From: Marasmius tenuissimus | Taxonomy: Eukaryota; Basidiomycota; Agaricomycetes; Agaricales; Marasmiaceae | NCBI GenBank assembly: GCA_029532415.1 | Contig: JAQOTA010000065.1 | Coordinates: 620,001-684,000 of the forward strand | Direction: 5' to 3' | DNA: 64,000 nt | In this document: in pieces, positions 1-10,526 of the stretch | How the letters are laid out: each line of letters starts with the position of its first letter | How positions within the stretch are numbered: the first letter of the stretch is position 1 | Made by a program: the position numbers and the translations under genes | Notes under the pieces: model-generated | The model's input: only the letters and a program-made list of their open reading frames with translations | Told to the model about the DNA's origin: nothing | Databases searched by the model: none

Positions 1-732
1 TGCTCTCCGTCCCTTCAGTGCAGTGTGCTCCCAGCCGCAGGCTGACTCGCTTTGCTTCGGTGCCAGCTACAAGATTAGCGCCGGCTTTTTTGCAGCGGCG
101 GTCTGCGTCATGATAATGCTATTGGGTTTGTCATTCTCAGGACAGTTACAAGACCCCAGCCTGACATAAAATCGAGCCCTTATAACCATTACGCTGTATA
201 GGGACTGGGAGACCTTCCAGCGCATCCGCCAAATTCCCGGCCATGGTAAGATGGTGTTCAGAATATTGGTTTTCAGCCTTGCACCCGCAATGACGTTCAT
301 GTATGTCAACTTACCGACGTCTAGTATCTTCGGTCCCCTGACTACACACTTCTGCTTGAAGATTGTCTCTTGCGGCAGAGATTGGAGATCTACAGCAGCT
401 TGACTTCGTTTCGATTGTTCTGACCCATAGTAGTAAGTACCCCACCCCCTCCCCTACTGCTCACGTCAATAACTGAAGAGCTTCTACCTTTCAAGTGCCT
501 ACGTTCGCTGCCGCTATGCTCGGTACACAAAGGGTGAGCGACTGTATCTACTGACTTGGTTCTTCGCTAAGCGATCATGGTACAGGACATCATCCAATCA
601 TGGTACTTTTGTTATGAAACGAAAATTGCTCGGTCGAAGAAGCCAATCCCCCTCTCGAAAGCCATCGCTATTCAAGGACCGTTGGCCCGAGACTCCCCCC
701 TGCCACGACTAAACACACTTAGTTCGAGGTAG
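1..732 (+). CDS. Orphan seven-transmembrane protein, copy A (5' end outside window)
   Basis: This is the 3' part of a multi-exon membrane protein gene. Visible exons end or lie at about ..125, 177-300, 362-432, 496-533 and 586-732 (TAG stop). Joined by GT-AG introns they give a helix ending IMLL, then ALITITLYRDW, a loop RIRQIPGHGK, a helix VFRILVFSLAP, another hydrophobic stretch, and the signature MLGTQRDIIQSW followed by a basic tail. The same order, motifs and intron positions occur in copies B (5110-6576) and C (8654-10264), so the three are paralogues. The family resembles the orphan 7TM proteins expanded in Agaricomycetes. Their ligand and any G-protein coupling are unknown, and they are not STE3-type pheromone receptors. 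No internal stop is needed in the visible part, so the copy may be functional. Confidence 0.6.
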
Positions 733-1640
733 AATTATCACCACCTGTTAACGTTTACCTCTTAGAGATTGAGCACGCGCTTTTCATCTCCTTCCATACC
801 GCACGGCTGTATAAAACCCCAGAAACATCAATTGCGTTACAATTAGTTCGATACTTTGACCCATATCATAGGGCCTGGAGCATTACACAGGATCTCAATT
901 TAGACGTACAGTTTTTGAAAAATTGTTTCACAGATCATTGTAGTACCTAGCCCAATCCTATGCTTTGTGGCGGCTCATTCACGCACCTCAAAATTCCCGG
1001 CAATAAACTATAGTACGATAGTGTTCAGAATCCTGGTTTTCAGCCTTGCGCCCAGTATAGCGTAGATTTCCTACGTGTTCGTACGACCCCCTCCCCAATG
1101 TTGGATCTGCTAAACTCGGCTTATGTATGTTAACTCGCCGTCTTTCGGTAGATTCAATTCCATGAACGCACCTCCACATATAGATTGTCTCTTGCAGCAG
1201 AGAAGTATCCCCAATACTTCGATCAAAAAGCTTCTGTCCTGGAACGGAACTTGCTGGGTCGAAGAATCCGATCGTCCCTTTGAAAGCCACCGCCATTCAA
1301 AGGCCTCGGCAGGAGGATATTCCTTGCCACGACTAAGCACACTTGATTTGAGGTTAGGAAAAGATACAACCCTCATGATCATGATTTATCACTGACCATT
1401 CGTCAACTGCAGAGTCAATGCGCACTTTTTGATCTCCATCAATTGCATTACTTCCCTGCCGCACGATGTATGAACTTCGACAGCGTCAGTCGCGTTCCGA
1501 CTTTTGGCTCATTGCAGGAATCGGAGCCTTGCTTGCAGGATTTCTATATAAATCTACAGGTTATCCCTATCAGTCGCACCACATATTGCAGTACTTGGTC
1601 CAATCCTATCCTTTGCCCATTCACGCACATGTACCCATTT
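231..1640. repeat. Imperfect tandem duplication, units about 231-990 and 991-1640
   Basis: Unit 1 starts in an exon of copy A and runs through its 3' flank. Unit 2 starts directly after it with the same ten bases. Matches continue beyond the coding part: gtagtacctagcccaatcctatg near 941 against gcagtacttggtccaatcctatc near 1589, both followed by cattcacgcac. Unit 2 has lost internal segments. The junction at 990/991 is abrupt. Confidence 0.6.
991..1355 (+). pseudogene. Decayed 3' fragment of the 7TM gene, duplicate of copy A
   Basis: This stretch repeats pieces of copy A in the same order: the loop start aaattcccgg (231 and 991), the helix stretch around gtgttcagaat..ttttcagccttg (from about 253 and 1020), the exon start attgtctcttg (362 and 1183), and the tail with ccttgccacgact before the end. 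The exon carrying the GTQRDII signature is missing, stops interrupt every frame, and the first helix ends in a stop. It is a dead partial duplicate. Short open frames across it are remnants and not separate genes. Confidence 0.6.
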
Positions 1641-1917
1641 ACAGGTTGGCGGAAACAGTCGGTTTTTGGAATTGAATGTTTATCGACAGACGTACCGTCC
1701 AACACAGTCAACCCAATCTTCGTCCGATAGCAATGCACAAGCGTTGAGCCGAAAGGCGAGTATGAGCACGTATGAGCAACGCCTGAATACAAGATAGATT
1801 GATGTAATTCAACGCAACTCGAAGAAATATGGCTTTATCTTCGCCTAAGTCCTATGGTCCGTGAGTTCCTTTCAAAAGAGTAGAGGGGGAGGTCAAAACT
1901 CGTCCGGGGCCAGCCCA
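1356..1917. other. Intergenic, 3' flanks of the 7TM relic and the P450
   Basis: It contains the distal part of the tandem-duplicated flank (to about 1640). The remaining 280 bases hold no recognisable gene. Short open frames here overlap each other on both strands and show no domain. Confidence 0.5.
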
Positions 1918-3918
1918 TCAATCCTGTCGCCTCCGAAACAGTACTCTAGCACGCGTAGACGGGTTTGACATTGGTCCGAGCCATTCATCAGGGGGTCGGA
2001 CGCCATCTTGAGGCATTTTCATATCGTAATTCAGAACGAGATATGCCATGAATATCTTCAGCTCTGTAGATGCAAAAAACCGGCCGGGACTACACAAAGG
2101 GGTCAGCAGTACGTTCTGGAGCGAGGGGTCAATACCGCACCATACGTGTCGTCCTCCGCCGAAGGCAAGAAAATTCTCCGTGGAGCTCGTCATCCTATTT
2201 GGCCATCCGTTGAAGGCCTCCTGCTCTACGCTGGTCGCCGTTGGAGTGACAAAGCGGAATGGCTTGAATTCGTCCGGCTCTGGATACACCTTAGCTTCCC
2301 TCTGTAGCACATCCGCAGCGGTAGCCACATAACTTCCAGCCGATAGTTTGGTACCGTCCGTAAACGTAAAGTCCTTCACGGCCAGTCTAGGAAGGGTCAT
2401 TGAGCTAAAAACTTTCAGCCGCAGTGTCTCTTTGAAGAGGCTATCCATTTTGACACAACGGCCTAAGGCTTCCTTCGACCAGGTTTCGGTACTCTGTCGG
2501 CCAAGGTGCAGTTCGGCTTCCTCACGTAATGCTGGGACGATCTCGGGATTGGCGGCGACATAGTACAGAGTGTGGATGAATACCTAGGGAAACATCAATG
2601 AAAGCTCCTAAATCCAGACAGGGATAGAAGCGCGTCTTACTGACTTTTGTCGTAGTGTGTAAAGCGACAAAGTTGACATTCAGCAGCCGCATAGCCACTG
2701 AAGCCGCCGACTGTTCATTCGAATCGGGAGCTGCGTCCAATAGCCATCCAATCATATCTTCCTGAGATTGCACTCAGCAAAGAGATCGAGGAAGACGTGA
2801 ATCTCGACGCACCGTCGGGGGCTCTTTGCATAACATCCTTTCATGCCTCCGCTTCTCGACCAGGGGCTCTACGAGTCTCAACATTCGACAATGATGTCGG
2901 TGTACAGATCTGAACAATCCCCCGGTGAACCTGTTGAAGTCAACTAAGTTGAACGCGAATGAGTTGGAAGGAGGTGAGGGGATACTCACCCACGTAGCGA
3001 CGACGGGATGAGCATCTTGATGACCGTTCCCGCACTAAAGACGTGAGACGCAAACTGAGACGCTAAATCTATGTACTCCGTGTTTCGACCTGGAGAGATA
3101 TTGGATCGCCAATAGAACGGAGTTTGAGAATGTAACTCACATAAGGGGAGGCCAACAAAAGCACGGTTACTCGCGCGACATATCATCCGGGAGAACAAAT
3201 CAGAAGCCTTTAGAGACGTCCATCCTACGCCGAACAACTCAGAAACGTGTCCAGGGGGGAAGAGTGAGAAAGTACCATCGTCCACGAGGTGAGTGTTGAT
3301 GGAATCTTCGAAGGCGCGCGCGATCTCATCCAAGAGCATGGGAAGAAGACGTGCGAGGTTGAGATTGAGAGACGTCCGTATTGCGTGTATGTGATAGGTT
3401 TCGTTGCAAAATTGAGGGCCAACGATTTTGCTAAGCTGTAGTAGCTGCAAGATAGGGCTGAACATGAATGAAGTCGATCGAGAGTTTTATAGATTGATGT
3501 TACCTCCTCCGCCGCCGCCTGCATAGAAAGTACATCCTCGGGAGCGTTGCAAATGTCGCGGACGTGGCTCTTAGCATGCGCGAGAACTACCCAAAGCCCA
3601 AGCTGGGGAAATGTGAAGAGCTGGTTCCCGTACTGGAATATCCTCCTCAGTACGCGTAAGAATTACCAGATTGACCACGTACTCGATGACAAGCCCTCCG
3701 AACGGCGTCTCGACCATCCAAGAAGTTGAGAACTCCGCTTATATACGACAATGGTACGGAAGAGGAACCAGGAGATAGTAGGGATTTCTGGCCGATTCTT
3801 CAGAATGGTTGTGCGGGATCGTAGGTTATGGACTTACCTGTGCTCGCGGTGCTCGCTCGCGCAGTTTCGTTACAAGAAATATAACAAGAAGAAGGGCAAC
3901 CAACCCTCGGGTGCTCAT
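1918..3918 (-). CDS. Cytochrome P450 monooxygenase (CYP512/ent-kaurene-oxidase-like)
   Basis: About ten exons join to a protein of roughly 505 residues, a normal P450 length. The N-terminus MSTRGLVALLLVIFLVTK is an ER membrane anchor. Downstream lie YGNQLFTFPQLGLWVV, the C-helix region, CRASNRAFVGLPLC, an I helix with NFVALHTTTK in place of the textbook AGxDT, the ExxR motif (KETLRL), PDEFKPFRF, and the heme loop FGGGRHVCPGRFFA. The heme cysteine codon is split by an intron at 2090-2140. Read without splicing, the loop is broken, but donor gtgcgg and acceptor tgtag restore it exactly. The intron at 2584-2644 is equally clean. I found no frameshift, so the gene looks intact. Family knowledge: such P450s oxidise hydrophobic substrates, often terpenoids, with a CPR partner. 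The substrate here is unknown. No terpene synthase is nearby, so a biosynthetic cluster is not supported. Confidence 0.85.
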
Positions 3919-5109
3919 GGATAAGCAGATATAGTGGGTCCCGAAGGAAAGTAGAGGTCGTGGATTGAGTTCTCTCTTCTCTCTCCCATGCGTGAAAGGT
4001 ATGTACTTGTATCACTGCGATCAATTGATCGCCAATGGAACCGACTTTCGTGAACAATGACAAACAAAGGCACGAGTATCAGTGAACTGCCCCAGAGCAA
4101 TCAGACCTATTGAACTTACCAGTGATTTGAAGCTCACTACGACTCTCCCCAGCAGTGTAAAGGTGCTATCGCAGATCTTTGGTGCTTGTCACTGTCGTGG
4201 ATGGGGTCTGAATGGTTTAGTTCGGGAAAAGACACGAGGACCATATTGATAGAAGCACACCGCTGTCATGTAAGTGATAGCTCAGTTGACAGTGATGGCA
4301 TCGCTTGGGCTGTGGTTCTCGAGCCACCGGCTGCGATCCACGGGCTCGGGTCCAATGCTGGAATACATCGTGAGCCCGTTCAGGTTCCCAAGGTCGACCG
4401 CGCAACAAAAGTGGCGGAATGTAGCGTTGGGTGGCTATAGCAAAAGACAAGATCAATTGAAGGATTCAAATATCCAACTTCAAGCTTCAAGCTCAATTAC
4501 AGGCCAAGTGAAAGCGTGAGAGTCGGGTTACAAAAGCCGATAGCACCGCATTCAAGAATGATGTCGGCTCAACCGCAAATCCGAGTGACCAGAGGTTAAC
4601 CTCTAAAACTTCTTAAGAGACTCTACAGCAGGCAAAAACACAGTAGAGCGACGTGCTAAGACGCAGAGAGATCCGTTGAGTCGAGTGTGCAAAAGGTGTG
4701 TCCAGTTTATACCTGGCATGGCTCTTGTAATTTTGTTCAGGCGCCCTTGCGGGGACCTCGGGATGGCCGGGGGGCCACAACGTTAACCTCAATATACACC
4801 GTTCAGGCTGGAGCCTGCCAATGCACCCGAGTAGTATTGGGCGGGATGTGGATGGCGGTGTCTAAGTACAGTCCAGGTCCTCAAACCAGAAATCATTGTA
4901 GGATACTCGGACCATTAATCACCGCCGTCTTAGAATCTGTCATCAAATGCGATGAGCTTCTTCTCGAGCTGAACCCATGGGAACACGATCTGATGTTGTG
5001 GATCCTATCACAATCTCCGACATATATCCCCAAGAAGCAGAATCAAGCCTGCGCTTCTTCCTTACGCTCACTTATCCCCTCACCGCTGGCTCTTCAGGCA
5101 AGAGTCGCC
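3919..5109. other. Intergenic between P450 and 7TM copy B
   Basis: This is a divergent promoter region for the P450 (leftward) and 7TM copy B (rightward). I see no open frame with a recognisable domain, no clear TATA box and no repeat. A possible alternative upstream start for copy B at 4977 would add an unrelated, poorly hydrophobic leader, so I prefer the start at 5110. Confidence 0.4.
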
Positions 5110-6576
5110 ATGAATGCCACGACCGGTCAGTTTTATGGCCGCTTGGAACCAGTTGTGTTACTGAAGACATCATTCCAGGTGAACATCCTTCGTCCCCGCA
5201 AGGTGCTCCAGCGTATGTGGCCTTCGACGTGCTGCAGGCAACAGCTCTTTTCCTTTCGCTCGTTACTCTTATTCCTGCAGTCATCTCCCCCAAGATTCGA
5301 CGCATGAGGACATGGTTCGCGTTGATGATCTCTGCTGTGGTATACTGCTCGTCGTTCCTGGTCCTCATCGGGAGGCAGGCAGGCCCCGAACCACCATTTG
5401 GTCTCTGCGTTTATCAGGCTGGGCTGATATATGCAGCCCCTCCAACGTTTGTGACCACTAATCGCGTTCTCTAGTCACCAAGCTGATGGATTACGCTTAG
5501 AATGGCTGCTGCTGCATTGACATTCGTTATTGAGGTTTGTCGACCACTGCCCTCTCCGTAAACGCTTCCATGAAACTCAAACCGGATCTAGCTGCACTGG
5601 AGGCTCTTTTCCGCACTTACAAACATTGAACTCAAACAAGCGCGCGTAACCGTCGTGAGTGGGCACGTTCCCTGCGATGACAGTGTCTTCTCTAAAGATA
5701 TTATCTCCAGCTCTTGTTCATTCCACCGATGGTGCACCTCGTCATCTTCTTCTTGTCCCTATTTGTATGAAACGTCAACCTATGTGGATTCAGACTCTGA
5801 CCTCACCATTCTTAGAACGGGCTGGCTCATCGTGGGGACGTTAGACGCGTACCGGCAGGGAACTTGTATTGTCAGATAACCAATAAGGTCCCGTAGGTCG
5901 AATGGATTCCGGCGCCTCGATGTCTACTAATGCATAATCTTCCAGGACGTCGGTCACAGGGGTAACGGTCGTACTTCTCCTTGTGCTCATGATTCTTGTT
6001 GAATGTAAGTTCTCACGAGATTGTCATTTAGCAAAAGGCTTGATTCATCTCAAGGTTACACCATCTCATACCTCTGGCACCGACGGCGCTCATGCCGGGA
6101 TCTTCGAGTCAACGGCTCTGACGGCCATTACCCGTTCCAGTCCTTCGTCCGAATGGTTTTCTACACCTTAGTAGGTGGGCTTGGGATTGTGTAATTTTCG
6201 TCCGCAGATTTAAAAGACGCGCTCTGACACGTCTCCTTCAAGCATGGTCGACTTACTAGTCAATGCCCTTCCCGATGACAACGCCGTTCTCCTCAATATG
6301 TTGGCCATCGGTATGTTTCGAGTCGTCTATCGAGTCGTCGCAGCCATCTGACCCGCGCTTTGCTAGTCCCACTCTCCATCGCAGTGCTTTTTGGATCCCA
6401 AATGGTGAGTGTTGTAGCGACACGAGGGATCATCAGCGTTCATGGACGTCTTCTGTATTTAGGACATCATAAACTTCTACCTACGTAGGAAACCGAAGTG
6501 GAGTCCGCCCCCGAGCAAGGAAGTTCAAGCATCGCCAAAGGCTCAACTCGGTGAGGGAAGTCGTGAATCACCTTAG
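5110..6576 (+). CDS. Orphan seven-transmembrane protein, copy B
   Basis: I chose ATG 5110 because MNATT can be spliced to GEHPSSPQGAPAYVAFDVLQ, which leads into the first helix, as in copy C. Then come the loop SPKIRRMRTW, a second helix, the family signature GRQAGPEPPFGLCVYQAGLI, a helix around LLFIPPMVHLVIFFLSLFV, a helix VTVVLLLVLMILVEC, the loop RRRSCRDLRVNGSDGHYPFQ, and the last helix ending VPLSIAVLFGSQMDIINFY with a short basic and proline-rich tail. The late introns (after VFYTLV, LNMLAI and GSQM) match those of copies A and C. The exons between about 5480 and 5940 are hard to join by eye and may hide a lesion. Function: membrane protein, possibly a receptor, with no known ligand. Confidence 0.55.
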
Positions 6577-6931
6577 TCTATTGTATAGCTGCTAGGTCTA
6601 ATTCTTGTACTGGTTACTTCTGGTGTTATGAACACTCTATAGCTTATGCCACTGATATTTGCGTTATCGGTGTTTGAGCGAGCAAGACTAGGCTCCAGCT
6701 ACGATTTGATCAGACTGAACCCACCCACTCTGGCTCACGGCGAAGGGCATCACCTACTATGGAGACGAAGGCTCGGTGAAAACAAAGATGAATAATTCGA
6801 ACGAATTCGAAAGTGTTTACATGTCAATATATATGATCGTGATGAGGCGGAAGTTGGAATCGAGTTGCAGGCGAACTCAGCTAACATTTACCGTACATCT
6901 GGAAACCTGTTTTCGTTGCGTAGTCGGGGCT

Positions 6932-7008
6932 CGTCTACATAGCACTACGTAGCTCGCGTAGTCCATGTAGCAACTTTTGCAACTACATAGTACTATGTAG
7001 TGTCGGTC
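6932..7008. repeat. Cluster of CTAYRTAG-type palindromes, left
   Basis: Within 77 bases there are repeated near-palindromes of the form ctacatag, ctacgtag, ccatgtag, ctacatag and ctatgtag, including actacatagtactatgtagt as an almost perfect inverted pair. A similar cluster lies at 7773-7902. They sit in the gene-free stretch between 7TM copies B and C. They could be binding sites for a dimeric regulator or the ends of a small mobile element. The sequence alone cannot decide. Confidence 0.5.
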
Positions 7009-7244
7009 AGAATCCATCACATCCGTTCCCCATCCCTGAGTCCCATTTGGGATACTGCATATAACCATTTGGCCAAATGCTGGCAGTTCTCAATATCCCT
7101 GAGGCATACCCGGGCTTCTTTACCTTGAGTTGTTTCAGCCAAGGCTCACCAGGATCTGCCCAGCCATGATTACCTGCCACTGAATTCACATGAACCCGAA
7201 CTTAGACTTAATGAGAGTCGCGGGGCTGCCCTTGTCCCTGCGGC

Positions 7245-7252
7245 TATAAATA
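7245..7252 (+). promoter_or_regulatory. TATA box (tataaata) without an assigned gene
   Basis: A canonical tataaata is followed by a pyrimidine-rich stretch (7261-7310) of the kind found at fungal transcription starts. Downstream I find only a five-residue reading frame at 7356 and intron-like signals (ctaac..tag near 7374). The transcript, if any, may be non-coding or the remains of a lost gene. Confidence 0.35.
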
Positions 7253-7772
7253 CTTGGCCGTTTTTTTCTTGCGTACTCTATCCCTCTATCCCGTCGCCCG
7301 CCTCCTTTGTCAACTTGAAAATTGAGAAAAAAGGCAAGTTGTATCTACTCACACTATGGATCTCCTGTGATACTAACAACTAGATTTCTCCTTCCCGAAA
7401 TTCAAGCCCGCACAAAGTGAGAGTCCTTCTACTTGATACTACACTTCTACCGCCCTTTATCATGATCATGAGTAGGGTATATGGCCTGAGCAGCTCTAAG
7501 TTATTACTGTATCTCAGTGTTCTAACTTCTAAGTACTAGTATTGTGCGCGGCATCGTGCTACTGAATAAATTTATCAATGTTCACGATAATATGCGCCAA
7601 ACTGAATCCTAAACATTAAACCCTGTGGTAGAGGGACGGATTGAAATTCCCCGCTGATTTCCCGCCAGCGCAACGTATTCTCAGGGCAGCTTCAGTCCAT
7701 TGATATCCAATTCACTCCCCAATTGAATACTTAATCTTTTTGGTTCATCGGAATGAGATCTCGTTGCCGACC

Positions 7773-7902
7773 GACTATGTAGCACCACATAGTCACGGAC
7801 ATCTAAGCGAGTGTGGACTACAGGTGCTATGTAGCACTACGTAGGCCCCGGGGAGTGTACGGGCACTATTTGACTATTTACGCTACGTAGAGCTATATAG
7901 TC
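7773..7902. repeat. Cluster of CTAYRTAG-type palindromes, right
   Basis: The motifs here include gactatgtagcaccacatagtc (an inverted pair), ctatgtagcactacgtag, and cgctacgtagagctatatag. The composition is the same as at 6932-7008, about 850 bases away. A TATA-like tatata follows at 7975. Confidence 0.5.
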
Positions 7903-7974
7903 TGGAAGGTTTTTTCAGATGTACCCTTCAATATGGGTTCCTCTCCGGCAGTCTCCGGGCCGTCCTGGATTCTT

Positions 7975-7980
7975 TATATA
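7975..7980 (+). promoter_or_regulatory. TATA-like element upstream of a short ORF
   Basis: tatata followed by ag lies about 115 bases before ATG 8092. Spacing is compatible with a fungal promoter, but the downstream ORF is unproven. Confidence 0.25.
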
Positions 7981-8091
7981 AGCCCTGTTGTAAACTAAAG
8001 CTCTCGAACACAAGTTCTGGCAATCACTTTCACCTCATTTTGGTGAGGACGACAGCGATCCCGGTTGTAGCTCCTATTACGTCCTTTAAAA

Positions 8092-8259
8092 ATGTGTTCC
8101 AAGTATCATGATGGCGAACTGAGGCGCCACGCCGATGCCAGTCGCTGGACGGACACATACAAATCCGCGGTGGGGGTGCTAGGTATCGGTGCGCAGGATG
8201 TATCTGATACTCGACAACTCCCTCAACTCATACCCCTCACCTTTCTCCATCGTTCTTAG
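8092..8259 (+). CDS. Possible short ORF, 55 residues, unknown
   Basis: The frame starts MCSKYHDGELRRHADASRW and ends in TAG at 8257-8259. It has no signal peptide, no CAAX end and no recognised motif. Its only support is the TATA-like element upstream. It could equally be chance or an upstream leader of 7TM copy C. Confidence 0.15.
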   Translation: MCSKYHDGELRRHADASRWTDTYKSAVGVLGIGAQDVSDTRQLPQLIPLTFLHRS

Positions 8260-8269
8260 TATTTTCTAC

Positions 8270-8545
8270 TCAGCATGACGCACCGTCCGATACCCCAAGT
8301 TTTGTCCGCTGCAGGAAACGTCGATCTCGCAATAACAAGGTATAGCTATCTACAAAGAACGTGGCAGGCGGACCATCATCATCATTCGAATCACCACTGA
8401 TTGTCAAGGATGTTCTTCGAGCACCACAGAAGGCTGTGGACGAGATGCCCGAGAACGAATCAGGATTTGATAGTAACCATACGTGAGCGCAGGAGTTCGC
8501 CTCGATCGCGAATATCCCAACCAGTAACAACAGCCCCATGACCAT
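8270..8545 (-). CDS. Possible small secreted ORF, 91 residues
   Basis: The open frame begins MVMGLLLLVGIFAIEANSC, which reads as a signal peptide, followed by a short polar region with two further cysteines. Intron-like boundaries inside it (gtatgg..cacag and gtgatt..tgtag) mean the true product may be shorter. It ends just upstream of 7TM copy C on the opposite strand. No family is recognised. Confidence 0.2.
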   Translation of the reverse strand: MVMGLLLLVGIFAIEANSCAHVWLLSNPDSFSGISSTAFCGARRTSLTISGDSNDDDGPPATFFVDSYTLLLRDRRFLQRTKLGVSDGASC

Positions 8546-8653
8546 ACATGTATCAGTCTCGTAAGATTGCCGAGAGACTGATCAGCATCTCTGGGTGCCC
8601 TATAAGCACTTTCGACTCTATCATGCAGATAGGTCGAGTTTTTCCCTCATTAT

Positions 8654-10264
8654 GGAATCTGCGGCATCCTTGCCCCAGTTCGTCGACAAAGGTTGAACCC
8701 TGCACTCTTTTTCAGGCTATCACAATATCTCACCTTGTTAAAACAGACTCTTTGGACCGCGGGAAGATCTATATATACAATGCAATTCAAATATTGGGAC
8801 TCATCTCGAACATATTCGTCTTTACTACGGCCGTGCTTTCGAGAAGTGTTCGGAGGTCTACTTTGTGGTATATCTTGATGGGTGGCTGGATCCCATGGGC
8901 GATTGTGCACGAATTCCTCTTCTTTTCGGGCCACCAGACTGGTAGCGAGCCGCCTCGCGCACTATGCTTACTCCAAGCAAGCCTAGTTTATGCATTCCCC
9001 CCTTGGTAAGTAGTAGATCACAGGCCCTACGAAGTTGCGATACAGATCTAACTTCGCCAAGCATGGGGATCTTGACGGCGGGCACTTTGACACAGGTACC
9101 TGTCAAAGCATCATAGCTCGTCTTTGCAGACGGAGAGCTGATTGTCCTGTTGAAGATCTACTTGCTTATCCGAGCAGGCATAAAACAGCGTCCCCCACCC
9201 AGAGGAACCACTGCAATCGTGATTATGTTCCAGAATTTTACTTCGAATAGAGCTAGCTGAAAACTGAAGCCTCTTAGCTCTGCGTTTTGGCTCTGTTGGT
9301 CGGCATTGCGATAGTAGTTCAAGTATTGGTGGTAGGTGATACTCCTCCCGACCTTCCACATTTGTAACTCACCCGATCCACTTGTAAGTTTGGTATCAGA
9401 AATCCGGAAGCCATCTCGAGTGTTCACCCTTCGTATCCTGTATATTGTAATGCGCGGGATCGTACTTGGTGAGCTATACTTTGGTCTGTCCTTGGTTCAG
9501 GACTTAACCATCCCTTCTTCCCCCCAAAGCTTTAGGTTCAGTGCAACGTTTTCCGTGTTAGCTATGTCCGAGCTGGTGATAATGCTAGGTTTGTTCCTCG
9601 TTGGAAAGGCTCGGGCAGCCGCTGTCATAGCATTCGCAAGCTGATGCCTTTTCAAGTTGTCGTGTCCATCACACTGTACAGAAATTGGGGTACCCTCGAG
9701 CGTATTCGCCTGGCTTCGGGCAATGGCACGATGTTGTTTAGGTTCGCTGTCTTCAGCCTAGCGCCTGCCACTGCGCTCGCGTGAGTTGCAAGGACCTTTA
9801 CTTGACCTGACGTTGCACAAACTGAATTGCACCTTTCAGATTCTCTATCGCAGCGGAGAAGGACCCACAAACATTTGCGTTCCTATCTATCGTTTCCGTC
9901 CAAAGCAGTAAGTGCCCGATATACTACCGCTGCAGAGCTGTGTTGACGACCCTTGTGTCACGTAACTCAAAAGTGCCCCCGCTTGCAGCGATCTTCTTTG
10001 GCACGCAAAGGGTGAGTAAACATGGACCGGTTGTAGGCCTGGACTGCGCTGATGCTAATTTACCAGGATATTATCCAAGCTGCGTGGCACTGTTGTAGAC
10101 CTCAGCGGGATTCATGGTCGAAGTACGCCTCCACCGCTTCACGACATTCAGTTGCAATCCCTCCTTCCCCGATGCCAACTCCCCGACGAGACTCGCCGGA
10201 TCCTAATTTGAAGGTATGGCTGCTTACGTCTGGTATACCGGTTTACGATCGACGGAGTTACTGA
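8654..10264 (+). CDS. Orphan seven-transmembrane protein, copy C
   Basis: Start ATG 8654 gives MESAASLPQFVDK, spliced to DSLDRGKIYIYNAIQ. Then follow a helix ILGLISNIFVFTTAVLS, the loop RSVRRSTLW, a second helix, the family signature SGHQTGSEPPRALCLLQASL, a helix LVFADGELIVLLKIYLLIRA, a helix LCVLALLVGIAIVVQVLVV, a Cys-bearing loop with VYCNA, a helix around FSVLAMSELVIML, then VVVSITLYRNW, VFSLAP and FFGTQRDIIQAAW with a Ser/Pro-rich tail. Splicing of gtttgt..ttcaag restores the frame into VVVSITLYRNW at the same place as in copy A. No stop blocks the joined frame, although the exons between 9005 and 9400 are the least certain. Likely an integral plasma-membrane protein, ligand unknown. Confidence 0.6.
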
Positions 10265-10526
10265 TGCGGACCTTCATCGTGTCCTTTACCTCCAGAGCCC
10301 TAAGTTTCCCCGTGTTGGCGGTGATTGACGGAGCCCGGAATCCGAGCATTTCTAATCCAATCCGCCTCTATAGGATATAATCGTACAGGACATTCTGGTC
10401 CGATACGTCTTTACTCAGTTAGAGAGATAGGATAGTATACAATAATAAAACGGATCAAGTACAACACTTAAATTACTCAGAATATACAATTCCCAAGAAA
10501 GACGAACACCTTCATATGTCATGTCG
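10265..10526. other. Convergent intergenic gap between 7TM copy C and SMC4
   Basis: The gap holds only 3' flanks of two convergent genes. It includes an A-rich stretch (aataataaaa, 10440-10450) that may serve polyadenylation of copy C. Confidence 0.4.

Noticed and set aside
2090..2140. Apparent 17-residue insertion in the P450 heme loop
   Set aside because: It is an unspliced intron. Donor and acceptor restore the family motif exactly.
1918..10264. Terpenoid biosynthesis cluster suggested by the P450
   Set aside because: No terpene synthase, transferase or cluster regulator lies next to it. The neighbours are membrane proteins.
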